Origin: Toxonevra muliebris
Taxonomy: Eukaryota; Arthropoda; Insecta; Diptera; Pallopteridae
Length of the DNA: 64,000 bases
NCBI GenBank assembly: GCA_963691655.1
Contig: OY829326.1
Location: forward strand, 53,561,776-53,625,775
Direction of reading: 5' to 3'
Under the pieces are notes generated by a model. It had not been told where the DNA came from and did not search any database. It saw nothing but the letters and a program-made list of their open reading frames with translations. Both the position numbers and the translations under genes were made by a program. Below, in pieces: positions 52,607 to 64,000 of the stretch (the first letter of the stretch is position 1; the number at the start of each line of letters is the position of its first letter).

Positions 52607-53769
52607 CTATAAACTTTGACGTCCCTTAGTTAACGCTTTATTCAATGCATTCACGCAGGAGAGAACATCATCATAGTCTTTTGACCATTCGTGCAGATTA
52701 CGTTCGAGTCCGTGCAAGCGTGCCGCGCCCAAACGCAAACCACCATATTTAACAGCAGCAATGCAATGGCAGGATAGCAATTTAAAACATTGTCGTCGTA
52801 CTGTATTATGCGAGGCGCTATCCCAAACGGGGGTTGCGCGCACACAAGGCCAAGCCATGGTGACGTAATCGAGTAGGGCATCCCAATTGGCGGAGTCATG
52901 CAGTTGTTTGATGTGCAAGTTCAGCAAACGTTTGAATTCGCTTAAGTGTAGAGCAGCGCGTGAATAAGCACTGCTGTCGGTTTTCTTGCACAGGCGCGAC
53001 GTAGGCAATGAGCGGAAAATATTACGTTTGGCATGCAATAGGTCTTGCTCGAAGGATCTGTAGAAAAAATTAACAAATTTTTAATTTTGTAGATTACACT
53101 TGTTACTCACACTTACTCTATATCTGGTATTGGTAAATTAGCGCGTACTTTACACTCAACTTTACTATCGTCCCCAACTAAATCATTAACAATGAGATCA
53201 ATTAGCTGCTGTTGGGACATACCCTTCAACAGCACGGGCAAAGGTGTTTCAATGTTCATTTGTGCCATGGACCGTTCAGCGTCACCGCCTAAACGCAATT
53301 TCTTTATAATTGGTGTCCCCGGCCACAGTTGTTGTTTCGCTTTAGTGGGAGAGGGCACTTCAGGTGCTGTTGGTTCCGGTGGTGTGCTACCCATGGTGAG
53401 ACGCTTTCGAGGTGAGCTCCGCAATATCATACTACTGGTCAATGGAGCTTTTGTAGGGGTGCGCTGGAAGGGACTACGTATGGGAGTGCCGGCAGCGGCT
53501 GCTTTTTCTGGAGACCATGTAGAGATGCGCCGTCGTCCGCGTTGTCGTATCACAAGTTCATCTGGAGATGGTACTGGTGAAAGTATGAAATCTTGCGAGA
53601 GTGCTACATTTGTTGTATTATCTAACGTGGGGTTGAAAACACCAGCGGCGGCTATAGGATCATCTGGTGGACTGCGATGATTTGGTAAGGTAGGAGTCGT
53701 TGTTACACGTAAAGCTTCTAGGCGATCGGGTATTTCCGAGAGTGCAATGCGTGTGCTTTGTGTTGCCAT
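52607..53769 (-). CDS. Cut8: Cut8/STS1-type nuclear proteasome tether
   Basis: Two exons, 53769-53117 and 53057-52607, joined in phase 2 (GA/ATCC gives Glu, then SFEQDLLHAK), encoding 367 aa. The start is ATG 53769 (MATQSTRIAL); the frame runs farther upstream but only with a TTG. Residues about 1-165 are disordered, with several S/T-P sites (SPVPSPDE, TWSPEK, SPTKAK) and basic clusters (RQRGRRR, PRKR) that suit a cell-cycle-regulated nuclear protein. From about residue 170, PLPVLLKGMSQQQLIDLI and ANLPIPDIESFEQDL...IFRSLPTSR resemble the Cut8 dimerisation region, followed by an all-helical C-terminal bundle. Cut8 in fission yeast anchors 26S proteasomes at the nuclear envelope; the fly has one homologue. 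A 72-bp intron (53873-53802) in the 5' UTR is likely. It is divergent from the HMG-box gene. Confidence 0.78.
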
Positions 53770-54960
53770 TATTGTTGTTATTGCCAATGCAACGGCTTCT
53801 ACTGGTTAAAGTTTGTTTAATTTTATTAAAATCGTATTTGGCATATTAAATAACAAAAAATCACTAAACTTACTACCTTTCACTTTTCCGTCGTAGCGAC
53901 TGTATTTGACTTTTTATTTTTTGTAAACACTTTTCCGACTTGCAGTTTTTCGATTTTCTAATCTCTCAGAAAATGCGCCAATTCCATTGTCAATTGATGA
54001 ATATCCCCATTGTTGCGAAGCTGAATACAGCGTTGCATTATTTCGTATGACTTACATAACCCAATAAACAATAATTGTCCAGTTACCGCAGCGAAAGCAA
54101 TCGTTACCACAGCCAACAGTTTTATTTAAACGCATACATATTGCTATTGAAATTAACTCAAAAGAAATTGACTGAGCAGACGAAGCACGATTGAAAACAA
54201 TATTTGGACAGAATACACAAAAATTTTAAATGGCGGACAAGGGCTGAGAATAAGTAATTTATTCATTTTGTACAAAAAAGATCAAAACGATTGGAAAAAC
54301 ATTTGTTGAAAAATAAACTTAATTATAAATAGCTGTTATCTGTTCGTGCTCTATGCGTTTTAAAATTAAATCAGAGTTGTCAGAGCGTGCTCGGTGTGCT
54401 CGTGCTCTACTCTACTTCGTGCTTTGAGTTAAAAAAGAAAAACGCCTAATGGGTGCATTTCCCTGGTGCAAATCAGAAATGCTGATTTCGAAGTGATTAA
54501 TCAATAATCAGTGTTTACGCCTTTGAAAAGGCATGATGTACTAGTTGTAAAGATTTTAAAAGTCATTAAATTCTAGTTTGTGAAACGTTTTAATTTCCTT
54601 CTAAAAATGTATTTATATAATTTTTGGATGTTTTTAAAACTTGAGTTTGTCAATTGCCAAAGTTTTGAGAAATCATGCTGACCTGGAAAATTAGAAAAAT
54701 AATATGATCACAAAAATGACGTCAGCTTTAGTAATCAGAAGCACTCAGCGACGCGTTTCTAAGAGACTTTGAAAGCAGCTTTTCTGATTTTGCATTCGGG
54801 AAACGCACCCAATGTTTGCTTCCCTATTTCATTTCAGCTTGGATATTCTCAATTTGAAACTGGTGGCAGCACTATTTTACTTAGTTGACAACGCAAAGAA
54901 AGCGAAATAAAAACAAATTGGAAAACACGTAAATTTGTTCAAAACTATACAAAAATTGTA
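53770..54960. other. Bidirectional promoter region between Cut8 and the HMG-box gene
   Basis: The 1.19 kb between the two start codons must hold both promoters. A MITE occupies 54450-54811. TTTCAGCTTGG near 54833 and GGTGGCAGCAC near 54863 lie just upstream of the HMG-box ATG, but I cannot assign a core-promoter motif with confidence. Confidence 0.45.
54450..54811. mobile_element. MITE with ends TGGGTGCrTTTCCC in the shared promoter
   Basis: The left end TGGGTGCATTTCCCTGGTGC and the right end (inverted) TGGGTGCGTTTCCCGAATGC continue into AAATCAGAAAwGCTG on both sides. Length 362 bp. It ends 150 bp before the ATG of the HMG-box gene. Confidence 0.75.
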
Positions 54961-56529
54961 ATGGAAACGCCACAAACGCCAAATGGTAAACAATAAGAAT
55001 ATTAAATGTTGTGTTTTTTTCCAAATTAATATTTTTAACCGTAGAATTTATGGGCGCTGCAGTAGCTGGCGTTGTTTTAGACGGAAGTGTCTCGCGTCGT
55101 AGTGGACGTGTGCGTAAGAAATCATCAAAGTTGCTTGATTTTCAATCACCTGATGAATTGGACAAGAAACCCAAACGTACAACGAAACTGCCAAGAACTG
55201 GCTCAGGTAGTGGGATGCGCGGACGCCCACCCACTGCACATTTAAAACACATGCGTCGTAAAACCCATGATGATTTGGAAGACACAATCGAAGACGATTC
55301 CGATTTAGACGGAGATGGATTTGAAGATAATGCTAATATTAGTGGCAACACTTTTGCTGGAGCAGGCGACTCGGATGACGAATTGGATGAACTAGTTGCA
55401 GATTTAGTTGAAGGTGTAGAGGCTGAATCGTTGGAACACATAGATAACCAACATGAATCTAAAGTGCGCCAAAGTTTGTACATGACGGAGAAAGCAAATA
55501 AACACAAAATGCTGAAAGATGGAAAAGTGGTGACAGGAAAGTTGGAACGCAAGGATAAGGGTAAATCGCGATATACCGCGTACAGTATGTGGGCACGTGA
55601 ATTTCGAAAAACATCAAAATTTAGCAAAAATCAAGATTTAGGTAAATTTAATGAAATTCATGTATGACCGCGATTTTTTAAATGTTTCTTTACAAGCAGA
55701 TTTTTCAAATGCAGCTCGTCGTTTGGGTGAACTTTGGGCGAATGTTTCCAATAAGGAGAAGAGTGCTTGGCGACGTAAAGCTAAAATACAAGCAACCAAA
55801 GCAAAAGCACGCGATAAAGCTGCAACATATTCAATAGGAGTTCCAAGTTCAGCGGGTGTAATTCCATCATCCAACTCTTCCTTCTTTAATCGTGCCACGA
55901 CAAGTCGCACCAAAAAGTTAGCAGCTGTGCATCAATCACCAACACCACAATCACCAACAACACCAACTACAAATAGACACGTTGCTACAATTGCTACAGC
56001 TATTGCCGCTGGCTCCACACCAACAACAACGATGAAAAGAAAACGCAACAACTCGCATAACAACACGGTAATGCACCAGCAACACAACAACAACCATAAC
56101 AATAATGTCATCAATACAAATACGAATACAAATTCGGTTTATGATGCTGGTAGCATCAGTAACAGCACACATCATCCACAATCAACACATACAGCCACAT
56201 CCATTACTTCCCATACAGCCAATGCCACGCATAATTACACAAACAACAAAAGATCTTCTCATCTATCCAACATTGAGGTGGTAGATGCAGCAGCACACTT
56301 GAAATTACTGGGTGAAAGTCTTACAATTATTGGTGAACGCCTTAAAGAGCACGAAGGGCAAATTGCCGTTTCCGGTAGTCTTTCGGTGTTGCTCGATAGT
56401 TTGCTCTGTTCATTGGGTCCACTCTTATGCCTAACCACACATATTCCCGGTTTAGAAAAGAAGCCACAATTAAGTGAGAATCTTTCAAATACTTTGGATA
56501 ATATTGCGTACGTTATGCCAGGACTATAG
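54961..56529 (+). CDS. HMGXB4-type HMG-box protein
   Basis: Three exons, 54961-54985, 55045-55641 and 55700-56529, with introns of 59 and 58 bp, encode 483 aa. The N-terminus has basic [13 protein letters not shown] and an AT-hook-like RGRPP, then an acidic stretch ([20 protein letters not shown]). One HMG box spans about residues 180-255 ([16 protein letters not shown]...[21 protein letters not shown] and Y core residues present); the second intron falls inside it. A Thr/Asn/His-rich low-complexity region follows. The conserved C-terminal block [18 protein letters not shown]...[12 protein letters not shown]...[15 protein letters not shown] is diagnostic of vertebrate HMGXB4 (HMG2L1). The vertebrate protein is a nuclear DNA-binding factor linked to Wnt repression; the role in flies is inferred. 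Divergent from Cut8, convergent with ADPGK. Confidence 0.92.
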
Positions 56530-58677
56530 AGCAGTGGATATGAGATGCGAAATACAAAAAGTTGTATCGTTTGTAAATTTACAAATAAGTGCATAGTATA
56601 TAGTTGTACCATTTAGTAATGCAGAATATAATTTAATTGGTTTATCATTATTCTTATGTAATATATTAAATTTTAAAACGCTGCAAATTGGTGTTATTTG
56701 CAGTTAGAGTATGAAAGCTTAATTTGCAAATGTAGGAGTTGTTGACTTTTCGCATGCGTTGGATGTTTGTTAGTTTTTCTGGAGACTTGTGTGTATTTCG
56801 ATTTGTTGATTGCATTTGCCTGAATGTTGTTGAACCAGAGCTTGAGTTTTTTCAAGTACGAGTAATAGTGTCAGGTATCGGGACTCGTTCTAGGGCTCAT
56901 TCTGGTACTTGAAAACAGAAATACCAGTAGTTTTTTCAAGATTTCGTCTTTAGTATTTGATCCTTAAACACTTAAAAGTTATTGAATGATTACTAGATAT
57001 CAAAAACGTAAAATTCCAAAAATTGGAATTACGAGGTTGAGTCAGAAACCAGTCGATATATGTTCTACTCCCGCTAAAGCAATGATTTTTACAACGATGA
57101 ATGCAATGCTTTGATCTATGAACTTCCGATGCAAATATTTTAAATATTATTATATTTATATATATTTTAGATATTTCATATTGCATTGTCTTCCAGTTCT
57201 GAACTATATTTAAAATTTCAAGTCTCTAGCTCATCGGAAAGTTAGTTTATAATCGATTGCAAAATTTGTACCGAGTAGACAGAAAGACAGATAGACACCA
57301 TTGAAAGCAAGTTGATATAAACGTGGTAACGTGATAAAATCAGGAGTAAAATTAACTTATTAGATTCGAACAGAAGAAAGGCCAAATTGTACAAGTTTTT
57401 TTTTTTGGATTTATGAGCGATGCACATTTTACAGCCGACGGAGAGATTCCGAAAGGTTTAGGGGCAATGAGAGTATATTTGCTGGGACCCGGGTGACTCC
57501 AAATTTTAAATTAGGCACATTTAGGGGCAAAGGAAACTTTATACGTCCGGCTTATTTTGTATTAATACGAATTATTTTTGTCTGCCTAATGTTGGACACG
57601 AGATTAACTCTCATTTGATTCATCTACTGTGTAGTTGCTGACATGTCGCCGTATTTATGAGATAACAGACAGATACCGCCTGCACAGTTCTCGTTATTTT
57701 CTTGGTGCATAACTGTATTTAAAACTATATTAAATAGCAGCGATGATGGCATGCATCCTAGCCTTATACATTTTAGTATCTGCATTCCAGCACACAGTGG
57801 GTTTTCGGGTAGAACTCTAATTATTACCGGTCACAACTGGAGGTAAGGACGAAAAATTAAAAAAATTCTACTCATACAAAAAATTGTTTTTTTTTAGTGG
57901 TACAGCGTTAAGTTATAAAATTGACAGTTTACTTCCAACTTTGAGATATCCTTCCTTTGGAAAATTTGCTTTAAACATCATGTAGAACAACTTTATAGCT
58001 TAGTTCATATGTTTGTCCATAAAGGTGTAAATAAAATATTAAATTTTTGTTGTAAACAAACATAATTTAATTAATACAAATTTTGTTTTTCTCTGTTAAA
58101 ATATAATAATACAACAAATATTATTTAAAATCCAAAATAACAATCATGTCTAATGAATTAAAAAATTTCAATATATTATTATGTCTTTTTATTATAATTT
58201 ATAAATAGATCCGCAACGTCCTCTTAACATTTTATTTTAGTAATCTTGTGCTCGATAATAATAAAAATAGTAAAATTTTAAGTTAACGATTAAAGCGAAA
58301 TTGCATACAAATGATGAACACATAGATATCGCACTAAACAAAGAGTAAATCAATTTCATAAGGTCAGGTTCAAAGACCTGAGCATTTACAAGAAAAAAAA
58401 CTTTGATTACAATTGATAAACTTAAAGGAACTACACAAATACGCACACACAATACGAGCATAAATTAAGTAAATATTTCAATTGGAATTGAAGAGGAATG
58501 TTTCGTTTGTTAGGTAATAATTTTAAGGTCACTAAGTTCGTTCGTTTGTTGTTTTGTTCATATGCAATAATAAAAAGCAAATATGTGAAATAATAGGGAA
58601 TGTGAGAGAGTTCGTTGTTTCGTAGTATAATAAGAGATTGCAACAGATATACTGTAACCGCCACCGCCATTGTTATT
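56530..58677. other. Intergenic DNA between convergent genes
   Basis: The 3' flanks of the HMG-box gene and of ADPGK. AT-rich, with a less AT-biased patch at about 57430-57530 and another at about 57640-57840. I looked for LINE motifs in the latter and found none that hold in one frame. Confidence 0.35.
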
Positions 58678-60436
58678 TTATAATTGTTGTGATAGACCGG
58701 CAGCAGAAATATTATCACCAGCACCGGCAGTCTTTTTAGCAATGCGACACACTAATACCGGTGCAACACATATTTCAATATCAATAGTTCGCAGCTCTAA
58801 AATTTCTAAGGTTTCATTCCAACAAGGCACAGGATTTTGTGGATTAAAATTGATACGACCAGCAGATGATGGGAGTGTAGAAGTGGAAAAACTGTCATCG
58901 AGCACAAGAGTAGCACCTTCAGGATTGATCTAATTAGATTGGGAGAAATACAAGAGTATAAAATGATCATTGTGGTTTGATAAAGAAGACGAGCTTCGTA
59001 CCATATCCGTTTGGCAGACATAACGATGTGCAGTGAGTGCTGCTTTTGCTGCTGCCACCTTTGTATTCTTCCACTCTGAATCGCGCACTGTCAACAATGC
59101 TTGATAGGCTAAAGTGTGCACGTGTATGCGTGTCAGTAGTCGACGTTTGGTCAAACCAGTGGAATTTTTATAATAATCCAACGCCAGCATATTAAATACA
59201 TTACGCATTTGATCGAGTGTTGTAGCAACACGTGGATTCCAGTCGGAAGCTAAAGTGGTGCGTCCATGTTCCATAACTTGCCCTAAATTATCCAACTCTT
59301 GCTCGTTCATACCCAGTGAGTCTACGTAGGGCAATATATATTTGCGTAGCTGCTGCAGCAGTTCGATTTCTACATAGCTAGCCATTTCAAAATGCTGTAG
59401 TGTGGATGTGGGTTGTGAGGAGATTTGCTGTTGCACTTTAAGTAAGCGTGATTCGCGTATGCCTGCAGAAAATAATAAATATATAAAAAATAATATAGAA
59501 AAAGAAAAAAAATTCTAATACGAAAAGAAACTAACCTTCTTTAAACTTATAACTATCCATCATTTGTATACCGCTTATAACTAAAAGTCTTGGGTTGAAA
59601 CTTTTTATAGCCACATCGAAATGTTCCAGCGAATTTAAATGCGGATTATTCTGATCACTGTGCAGTATATAACGATTGGCTCGTGGCGCTGTCAATGGAC
59701 CCCACTTATCGCCTGATTTATACTCCAGTATAATGTGTATATCATCTTCTTCGATTTCATCGCCAGCTATTTTTATTTCTCCAGGCACTAATCGGCGTAA
59801 TCTGAAAAACAAAAATGATAATAAAATAACGATGAAAGTAGTCGTAATTAATACTTGTGTGACATGCGTGCTCCCAGCAGCACTTCAGCTCCTTCAGTAT
59901 AAAAACGTATACCCATCAATGGAGCATTCCCCCCAATCTGCCACTGAATATTTTTCCGATGCAGCGTTTTTGCTGTATGTATTAATTCTCGGAATAGTTT
60001 TGCATTGGGCATAATACGTCTAGAATGAAAAATAACAAATTCCAATGAAATTATTGAAAAGCTAAAACTTAAATACTTACTCTGCCGCTGCCCCATTTTG
60101 AAAGTAATACGCAAATGTTTGTAAAAGCTCTCGCTTATCATTTACTTCGTCGACGGTAAATTCTGGCCCAACATCACGTACCAGCTCCTCTGTAAAGTTC
60201 AAAAATTCAGTAGCACTTATTAGTAAATCAGTACATGCACCATAACCAATGGCAACTTTTGGGCGTGGTGCTCCGATGGGATGTTTTAAGCTACTCTCAA
60301 TTGCCAGCAGCCCAGTAAGTATTGTCGTCACTTTGTTCAGTTGTTTCAACGATAGAAACGCTTGCCAAACAATGGAAATCAGTGCCGCAAAAACCGAAAA
60401 TGTCGTCAATGCAGACATATACTTGAGCACGGTCAT
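58678..60436 (-). CDS. ADPGK: ADP-dependent glucokinase
   Basis: Phosphorylates glucose using ADP instead of ATP, giving glucose-6-phosphate and AMP; the vertebrate enzyme is ER-associated. Five exons, 60436-60081, 60019-59855, 59801-59536, 59462-59002 and 58929-58678, encode 499 aa (human about 497). All junctions are GT-AG; the second donor is the weaker GTATTA. An N-terminal hydrophobic segment (SALTTFSVFAALISIVWQAF, residues about 9-28) fits an ER signal anchor. Family landmarks in order: AIGYGACTDL, QIGGNAPLM (sugar site), HIILEYKSGDKWG, ANRYILHSD, VISGIQMMDSY, HFEMASYVE, YVDSLGMNEQEL, LTRIHVHTLAYQ, and C-terminal GAGD with the predicted catalytic base Asp488. ATG 60436 is chosen because it gives the anchor and the expected length. 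All key motifs are intact, so it should be active. Confidence 0.95.
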
Positions 60437-63400
60437 TTTTGGTGAATACAGACGAAAAATAAAATACTGATAAAATTCCACAGAACAAAGGAAATAATTC
60501 TGAAGTCTGAATTTCCACAATCGAGTTTTCCTTCTTTTTATTCTTGTCTATTGTTCTTTTTCATTAAAAATACATTTCTAACACGCAATTAAAAAAAATT
60601 TGAATTATTGATTTTATATTGAGTTTTAATTAACACAACTATTAAATATTTATAATTCAAACTAGAGAAACTGGAATAAGTAAAAGCCGGCTGGAGGCGG
60701 CAGTAGACAAAAACGTCGACAGCGAAGAAAGCGATTAGATGCAGAACTGATAAGCAGGCAGGCAGTTGGGAGAAAAAACAATAAAGCCCAAATGTCAAAC
60801 ATATTTCACAGTTGCCAGAAGTAAGTCAAAGAGTTAATTCTCAGCAGGGATGCCAACTCTTTTTTTTAGAAAGCTCAATTTTTTTTTCATTTCCTGTTTT
60901 TTATTACAAACAACTAAAAATAATTAACTAAAATTTTAATTCTATTTCTTCGAACCTGGTAATCTACAAACTTGAATCACTTTTTTGCAATTTCTTCTAG
61001 AATGAGAAAGTTTACAGTTACACCTAAATTGAAGCGTGAGGGTTGTTTATCCGTCCGAATCCCCACAAGCTCATATAAAAATGAACAATTTTGGCAGATA
61101 AAAGTCTTGTCGTATGACTAAATTTCTTCAAAGGACAAATGCAATACAACAACTACAGAAGGAGATATTGAAATGGAGAAGGCGATTTAGATGATGGATA
61201 ACTTGCTTTCCTAGTTAATTTAGATAGAATAAAAGTGATACCGCGAAATTTATAGTTTTTTTCAAATCGATTTACTGTTTTTTAAAAAATGTTGGTAGGA
61301 ATATACAGTTTTTGGGCCGAAAAAGATACGAGCGTTACGTATGACTGATAGTTTATATGTTATTGATGCGCTTTTAAAAATAATTGATTGATAATTCAAC
61401 TAAGCTGTAAGCAAACAAGCCATCGATGGGCTGAAATTAAAATGAGTTGGAAAAAAATAATAAAAGAATAAAAAAATTCTAAGTTTAAGCTCCTTTAATA
61501 TGTTGTCACTGATAGAAAACAATTATTCCCATGTATTAAGTTGTTTTAGATAAATTGTTGCCATAGTTGCCTTGTAGAGCGGGAGGCTCCCAAACGTGTA
61601 CTTCTTTGCATTAAAATGTGCAGTCTTTAGAGATTCTGTCATTGACTTTTATTTATGGAAAAACAATTTCCAAAGGCAAATGCCAAAGACATATCTCAAG
61701 TATTCCATTTTCTTGGGTAATACTTATATACCGATTGCGAAAGACAAGGGGTTAAAAATTTCAACTCTAGCTTAGCTACGGTTTTATTTAAGTATAACTT
61801 CAGTATCCATTGTAAAACCGCCTCTTATAGTATTGAGACTATAATAATTTATTTAATCAGCTGGCATCCTTCTCACTCATGCTAATTGTGCACATCTAAT
61901 ACAACTCTGTAACGTAAGCACAACGGAAGTGAAGATAAAATATTTAAATCGTTGAAGATACGTCGTTAAAAGTGTTAAAAAATGTTAATGGTACTATTTT
62001 TAATAAAAAAAGAGTAAACTTAAAGAATAAATGAACTTTCAAATTAAGTGAGTTGTAGCTCGGCGATAAGGTTTAAACTTTCACGGAGCAACCTTAGCTA
62101 AGTTAAACAAAGTAAAAAAAAACTAAAAAATTCAATATCTTGACATTATTTTTGAAATCATTTTAAAATTGCAGTGCAATGGTTAGAATAGAATCCTCAA
62201 GTTTTATGATTTTAGATTCAGTGCTCTGAGCTGGGTTTTGATGATTGAGCCAAAAAAATAAAATGAAAAAGGATACTTAAAGCCAATCGCCTTTGCCATG
62301 CAGCTCTTTTTCATTTAAATAAACAAACGAATTATTTCCACTTTTCTTCAAAATAAAAAAAAAAAAAAATTTTGTAAGTTCAATCGACTTAAAGTAAGTT
62401 GCATCAAACTTAAAAATCTTATGAAAAACGTTACGTTAACCATACTTGGTTGGTTACTCATTCCTACGCATTCATAGGGGTATCCCCTGAGAATTGATTG
62501 TGCATTCAAAAACAAGAGAAAAAATAAAAGTGGGTTAAACCGGTCTCACATTTAAACTTTGAGTGTAAGTAAAAATATTATTACATATAAGTGTTATGGT
62601 TAATGAAATTAACAGCTTTTATTGCTTCACGATGCTTTCTACTTATCTTATATACCAAAACTCCAACTGACCCTTAAGTTCATAAGACATAAATGAAATG
62701 CGCTTAACATGTATTTCAATTTACTAGACTACATCCTCACCTACAATTAAAAATAAACTTTGCTTCATCAAAATAATTTCAGTAATTTGTGCATTTCCTC
62801 ATATTATTATTATTGGAGATTAAAAGCACATAAATGCCACTCATTTCAATATAGACCTTGAGCTTGTGCAGCAATTATATGTATGTACGAATATCAGTTT
62901 GCATCGGTATGCATTTTTTCTCGCATACCGATGAAGTAATATCAATTAAGTATACATGAATGACTGCTGCCTGCGTCCATGCACTTGAAATACTTCTCAT
63001 ACAAGTTTATCTCCCTCCAATCTTTATACGAGAATGCATTCGTGATTCAAAACTCATAGATACAAATGAAAAAAGCAAAGAAAAAGTTGAATAATAAGTA
63101 CAAACAAAATTGAATGTTGCTCATACGTCTAGTAAAACCATTTGCACATAATTTTACCTTATTTCTTAATTGATCGCATCAATTGTTAAGTAGAAGGTCA
63201 ATTATCGAGAACTATTTAAAGTGCCCAATTGAGCTGCTAAATTGAAGATGCATAATCGTATCTATTTTTTATTTCTTTTTTCAAATTTACACTTAGGCGT
63301 AAGGCGTTTTGATTTCGAATTTTGTTTTTTATTTAATTCCGTCATATGTATGTACCCTCAAATTGATCAAAAATTACGACAACAATTGCGAATATAAAAA

Positions 63401-64000
63401 TCAAAATAAAACTATAAAAATATTTATATTTTAATTGGTTACAATAAAAGCCGCAAAAACGTTTCTGCTACATTTAATTCTGTTTTTTTTGTTGTTTTCT
63501 TTTTCAATTATTGCAAAGTTATTTGAGAGACCGCCTGCTGTCTGATTGCTATCGAAACCATCATCTTGATCTAATGCCGGCGATAAAAAATACGTGTGAG
63601 ATGAAGCAACGAAACCGAAGACAGGCTCGCGTCAAGTAATTTTTTTATTGTTTTTAATATCACATTTTATTATTATTTTTTATTTTGCTTTTGTATGTAT
63701 ATGCGGCGATTATAGACAACAAGTTGTGATTTTTCATTACCTTAGAGAATTTGTATTTGCATAAATATATTTATGAATACGTTTTAATTAATTAATAAAG
63801 AAAGCAAAGTTCAGCATTACTTTGCAGTTTCTATTCCTGTTCCTGTTAAATTTGCCGCTAATATTTTTGTTGCTTCTGTTGTGATCTTAAATTCTATTGG
63901 CATCAAAATATGAAGGAAACTACGAATAAGTAGTTAATTTAATAAAAACACATGTCAAATTTAAATAAAAATTTAAAAATAATTGCATCTGAGGGTGTGA
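60437..64000. other. ADPGK upstream region and gene-free right flank
   Basis: 60437-60830 is the likely ADPGK 5' UTR and promoter, with a GC-richer patch at about 60685-60780 (GCCGGCTGGAGGCGGCAG). Beyond it I found no exon with paired splice sites and no recognisable protein. A GC-richer patch at about 63525-63640 (GACCGCCTGCTGTCTG, GATCTAATGCCGGCG) could belong to a promoter of a gene to the right, but this is a guess. Confidence 0.4.
62902..62933. repeat. Perfect 11-bp hairpin
   Basis: CATCGGTATGC and GCATACCGATG separated by a 10-nt T-rich loop. The stem is perfect but short; no function can be assigned. Confidence 0.7.

Noticed and set aside
53192..53680. 162-codon open frame on the plus strand
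   Set aside because: It is antisense to the first exon of Cut8, whose frame carries the recognisable protein.
53770..53787. Extended Cut8 start at 53787
   Set aside because: The extra six codons begin with TTG, not ATG. The first real ATG is 53769.
55142..55627. 161-codon minus-strand open frame
   Set aside because: Antisense shadow of the HMG-box gene's second exon.
57430..57850. Possible LINE or gene fragment in the less AT-biased patch
   Set aside because: No reading frame longer than a few dozen codons carries a recognisable motif.
60437..60520. ADPGK start upstream of 60436
   Set aside because: The frame is open upstream but has no in-frame ATG. 60436 gives the expected length and signal anchor.

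Overview
The window looks like nuclear genomic DNA of a higher (brachyceran) fly. It is very AT-rich, its genes have short GT-AG introns (58-90 bp) beside a few huge ones, and all recognisable proteins have clear insect relatives. The dense population of small DNA transposons and tRNA-derived SINEs fits a tephritid-type fruit fly, but family and genus are inference. No prokaryotic, viral or CRISPR features were seen.

Layout. (1) 1-3925, minus strand: 4-hydroxyphenylpyruvate dioxygenase (tyrosine catabolism). Its last exon runs off the left edge, and a TATA/Inr promoter with a first exon ending exactly at the ATG is proposed near 3.8-3.9 kb. (2) 3.9-25.6 kb: gene-poor DNA with many decayed transposons (hAT-like MITEs, fold-back elements, mariner relics) and a perfect 127-bp tandem duplication. 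(3) 25.6-50.9 kb, plus strand: a cysteine-rich, membrane-anchored or secreted protein that I do not recognise. It is spread over about 25 kb. Four exons are well supported. Three further short exons, all with symmetric phase 1-1, and an alternative last exon can be read from splice sites and frame. The two candidate last exons each encode a hydrophobic tail and each has its own AATAAA. Its introns hold a 1.5-kb Tc1-type transposon with IR/DR ends, jockey-like and mariner relics, SINEs and MITEs. (4) 52.6-53.8 kb, minus: Cut8/STS1-type nuclear proteasome tether. (5) 55.0-56.5 kb, plus: HMGXB4-type HMG-box protein, divergent from Cut8 across a 1.2-kb intergenic stretch that contains a MITE. (6) 58.7-60.4 kb, minus: ADP-dependent glucokinase, full length, tail-to-tail with the HMG-box gene. 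(7) 60.5-64 kb: no gene that I can support.

The genes do not form a pathway. HPPD and ADPGK are metabolic enzymes, Cut8 and HMGXB4 are nuclear proteins, and the central gene encodes a probable surface or secreted protein. The item most worth following up is the central gene: a disulfide-rich protein with candidate microexons and two candidate membrane-anchor exons. Coordinates of repeats are read by eye, and their ends are approximate unless a target-site duplication is stated.
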